The translations under genes were made by a program, and so were the position numbers. From an uncultured euryarchaeote (lineage in GTDB: Archaea; Nanohalarchaeota; Nanosalinia; Nanosalinales; Nanosalinaceae): a DNA stretch of 7,133 nucleotides. Shown piece by piece: positions 5,074-7,133 of this stretch (within the stretch, counting starts at the first letter, position 1; every line of letters begins with the position of its first letter). The DNA lies in contig CAKZNU010000132.1 of the NCBI GenBank assembly GCA_937132175.1, positions 1 to 7,133 of the forward strand, given 5' to 3'. Below the pieces are notes generated by a model that was not told where the DNA came from, did no database searches, and saw nothing but the letters and a program-made list of their open reading frames with translations.

Positions 5074-6816
5074 ATGCATAGGTTCACCGAAAACCTATCG
5101 GAGAGAAAGGGCGTGGTATCTAACCTGCATGGATTTCTGAACGTGGACTTCAATACCGGATACAGCAGCAAGTGGAGCGGCCTCTGGGTTCCACCACACA
5201 AGATGATGGATTATGTAGCCTTCAGGATAGACGGAGACTGGCTGGGACCGGATACCGTTACAGGAACAGAGTACGGAGACCGCATCAGGTTTCACCATCG
5301 GATAGACGACCTAAAGATTGTACAGGAGATATCAGCACCCGTAAGAAAGTCAGGCGCCAGAATCAGGCTTGAAGTACAGCAGGCGTCACAGAAAACACCT
5401 CTCAAGGTAAACGCGGAGCTAGGGGTAGACATCCGCAGAAGAGACGAAGACATAAACACGGAAGAGTACAATGTACAGGAGGAGGCGGGGCTTGTATCCT
5501 TCAGAAGAGGAGACCAGAAGCTGGTAGCGTCCTCGAAAAACGGCTTAGACCTCCAGAATAAGTACATGAAGACACATTACCCGGGTGAGAAACAGAGGTG
5601 TCTGGTGGCAGAAGCCCGTTTCAGGAACAAGCTGGAGAAGGGAGAACCTGTCAGTCTGGAACTTACAACCTCTGACGGTTTCTTCGGGAGCATAGAGCAG
5701 CCGGAGCAGAGACTTGAATCCGAGCTCGGACCTGTTTTCGGAGGCGCCGTAAACAGCATCAGAAACCTGACTTACGACTACAGCGGTACAGGGATAGCTG
5801 CAGGACATCCGTGGTTTCAGTCATACTGGGCCAGAGACAGCTTCTGGACGCTTCTGGGTGCGATAGATGCAGGAATGTTCCAGCTTGCTAGAGACGTCCT
5901 CTCAAGATTCGTGGAGGAGGATCTCTGCGGAAGGATAAAGCCAGACGGGGATACAGAAAACGGCATGAGATCTGATACAGAGCCACTTTTCCTGGTTGCT
6001 GCGGACAAGCTCCGACACCACGACAGACTTAACAACACGATAAGAGACGGCATAAGGAGCATAGATGCTCCCAAGACAGAAAACGGCGTTGTAAACAACC
6101 ATCCGGAAGGAACATGGATGGACACTCTTGAAAGAAATTCAGCAGTAGAGATACAGTCCCTCTGGCTGGAAGCCGCAAAGAGATGGGATCTGGACTGCAG
6201 AAAAGAGCTTGAGAAAGGACTTGAAAGATTCGAGACCAGCTCTTACATCAAGGACACGGAAAAGTCAGAGAAAAAAACCATAAACCCCGCGGTACCGCTG
6301 ATGTTCGGACAGGTACAGCACGGAAAAGCCCTGGACACGATAAACTCCGAACTGATTTCCGAGTACGGGGCCAGGACACTCTCGGAGTCAAGTCCGAGTT
6401 ACGATCCCTCCGGGTACCATACCGGATCAACCTGGGGCCTCACAACTGCATGGGCTGCAGCCGCAAACATAACCGCAGGCAGGGATGAAAAAGGAACAGA
6501 GATACTGAAGAAGTTCGGAGAGTTCAGCTACCGAGGTCAGCCCGGAGCCCTGCCGGAAAACGTCGATTCACGGACAGGAAGAGTCCTAGGATGCAGCGAG
6601 CAAGCCTGGTCAGCCGGGATGATCTCTCACGTAATAGACTCGTATATACTAGGTGTAGAGGTCGAGGGAGAGAAGGTCAGGATAGATCCCGTGGAGGGCC
6701 TGACCGCAAGGCGTACCGGCAAGAGGATAAAGGACGAAAAGATAGATTTCCGTGTACACAACGGAAAGACCGAACTACTGAACAGTCCCGATATCGACGT
6801 GGAGGTGATCAGATGA
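5074..6816 (+). CDS. glycogen-debranching-type glycosidase (amylo-alpha-1,6-glucosidase, GDE_C-like; GH15 alternative)
   Basis: A 580-residue cytosolic protein with a beta-rich N-terminal domain (about 1-220) followed by an (alpha/alpha)6-barrel catalytic domain (about 225-545). Barrel signatures: GHPWFQSYWARDSFW (244-258), matching the PWF..(G/A)RD motif of archaeal and bacterial debranching enzymes; a GTWMD motif (346-350) followed by R354 and AVEIQSLW (357-364), a hallmark of GDE_C proteins; YHTGSTWGLTTAW (448-460); ALPENVD (492-498); and GCSEQAWSAG (506-515). D350 and E495 are my candidates for catalytic acids. The expected role is hydrolysis of alpha-1,6 branch points of glycogen, releasing glucose. 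The fold is shared with GH15 glucoamylase, so glucoamylase activity is the main alternative. There is no signal peptide, in line with internal glycogen. It probably has its own promoter, and its TGA overlaps the ATG of triosephosphate isomerase. Confidence 0.88.
   Translation: MHRFTENLSERKGVVSNLHGFLNVDFNTGYSSKWSGLWVPPHKMMDYVAFRIDGDWLGPDTVTGTEYGDRIRFHHRIDDLKIVQEISAPVRKSGARIRLEVQQASQKTPLKVNAELGVDIRRRDEDINTEEYNVQEEAGLVSFRRGDQKLVASSKNGLDLQNKYMKTHYPGEKQRCLVAEARFRNKLEKGEPVSLELTTSDGFFGSIEQPEQRLESELGPVFGGAVNSIRNLTYDYSGTGIAAGHPWFQSYWARDSFWTLLGAIDAGMFQLARDVLSRFVEEDLCGRIKPDGDTENGMRSDTEPLFLVAADKLRHHDRLNNTIRDGIRSIDAPKTENGVVNNHPEGTWMDTLERNSAVEIQSLWLEAAKRWDLDCRKELEKGLERFETSSYIKDTEKSEKKTINPAVPLMFGQVQHGKALDTINSELISEYGARTLSESSPSYDPSGYHTGSTWGLTTAWAAAANITAGRDEKGTEILKKFGEFSYRGQPGALPENVDSRTGRVLGCSEQAWSAGMISHVIDSYILGVEVEGEKVRIDPVEGLTARRTGKRIKDEKIDFRVHNGKTELLNSPDIDVEVIR
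6801..6810 (+). promoter_or_regulatory. ten-base perfect Shine-Dalgarno for triosephosphate isomerase
   Basis: GGAGGTGATC is fully complementary to the usual 3' end of 16S rRNA (GATCACCTCC). It lies two bases before the ATG at 6813, inside the final codons (E-V-I) of the debranching enzyme. It fixes the isomerase start and contrasts with the leaderless starts of the other plus-strand genes. Confidence 0.85.
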
Positions 6817-7133
6817 TACTGGTAAACCTCAAGGCATACAGGGAGGCAACAGGGAAAAACAGCGCCGAAATCGCTCGGAAGGCGGAGAAAGCAGCAAACA
6901 AGACAGATGAAAGGGTTGTAGTAGCGCCGCCGCCACAGGACATAAGACCGGTCTCTGAACACGTAGAGACATTTGCACAGCACATCTCACCGGTAGAGCC
7001 CGGAAGCCACACCTCAAGAATAACAGCAGAAGGGGTAAAACAGGCAGGGGCCACAGGAACTATTCTCAACCACTCGGAGAGAAGAATACCTCATGAGGAG
7101 ATCAGAAGGTGTCTGGAAAGAGCGGATGAAGCA
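6813..7133 (+). CDS. tpiA: triosephosphate isomerase, archaeal type, C-terminus cut by window edge
   Basis: Interconverts dihydroxyacetone phosphate and glyceraldehyde 3-phosphate in glycolysis and gluconeogenesis. The first 107 residues are visible, about half of the short archaeal enzyme. VNLKAY (4-9) carries substrate-binding N5 and K7; VVVAPPPQD (35-43), FAQHISPVEPGSHTS (54-68) and the motif NHSERR (86-91) with the electrophilic H87 follow. The PVEPGSHT stretch and the early NHSERR position are typical of archaeal enzymes rather than the 250-residue bacterial form. The catalytic Glu and the phosphate-gripping loop lie beyond the right edge. ATGA overlap with the debranching gene and a perfect Shine-Dalgarno indicate translational coupling, tying isomerase supply to glycogen breakdown. 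Confidence 0.95.
   Translation, partial: MILVNLKAYREATGKNSAEIARKAEKAANKTDERVVVAPPPQDIRPVSEHVETFAQHISPVEPGSHTSRITAEGVKQAGATGTILNHSERRIPHEEIRRCLERADEA

Noticed and set aside
5292..5567. Minus-strand open frames across the debranching gene
   Set aside because: Composition is that of antisense shadows (Ser, Leu, Cys-rich) with no recognisable domain; the plus-strand gene is continuous.
6627..6983. Minus-strand open frames across the debranching/isomerase junction
   Set aside because: They run antisense to two genes with clear motifs and have no promoter or ribosome-binding site of note.
1..7133. CRISPR arrays, insertion sequences, tRNA or rRNA genes
   Set aside because: No spaced direct repeats, transposase frames, terminal inverted repeats, or tRNA/rRNA-like conserved segments were seen on either strand.

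Overview
The window looks archaeal, most likely from a halophilic DPANN lineage such as Nanohaloarchaeota. The triosephosphate isomerase at the right edge is the short archaeal type. The proteins are rich in Asp and Glu, Arg is mostly AGA/AGG and Ile often ATA, genes are packed tightly, and most start codons lie 25-28 bp downstream of an AT-rich TATA-like hexamer, which is the layout of leaderless archaeal transcripts. The phylum is an inference from style; no rRNA or other marker is present.

Layout. Left (1-925, minus strand): a small two-helix membrane protein with five cysteines is followed, with an ATGA stop/start overlap, by the N-terminal half of a SufS-like class V aminotransferase (cysteine desulfurase) that runs off the left edge. 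Centre and right (999-7133, plus strand): a carbohydrate block made of a GT-B glycosyltransferase (glycogen synthase-like), a GH57 alpha-amylase-type glycosidase, an alpha/beta hydrolase, a glycogen-debranching-type glycosidase (amylo-alpha-1,6-glucosidase/GDE_C-like) and triosephosphate isomerase (cut by the right edge). Two minus-strand genes are interleaved: a 75-residue orphan (2041-2268) and an HD-domain phosphohydrolase (3557-4246). Each converges on the preceding plus-strand gene with an 11-bp tail overlap and diverges from the following plus-strand gene across a short promoter region.

How it fits together. None of the three glycan enzymes has a signal peptide or membrane helix, so they read as a cytoplasmic glycogen (alpha-glucan) store: the glycosyltransferase elongates, GH57 cuts or rearranges alpha-1,4 chains, and the debranching enzyme removes branch points. 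The debranching gene is fused translationally (ATGA overlap plus a ten-base Shine-Dalgarno) to triosephosphate isomerase, linking glucan release to lower glycolysis. The roles of the alpha/beta hydrolase, HD protein and small orphan in this scheme are unknown.

The window is almost fully coding. The only gene-free stretches are 926-998, 2269-2349, 4247-4310 and 5019-5073, all of which carry candidate promoters. No rRNA, tRNA, CRISPR, insertion sequence or convincing U-tract terminator was seen.
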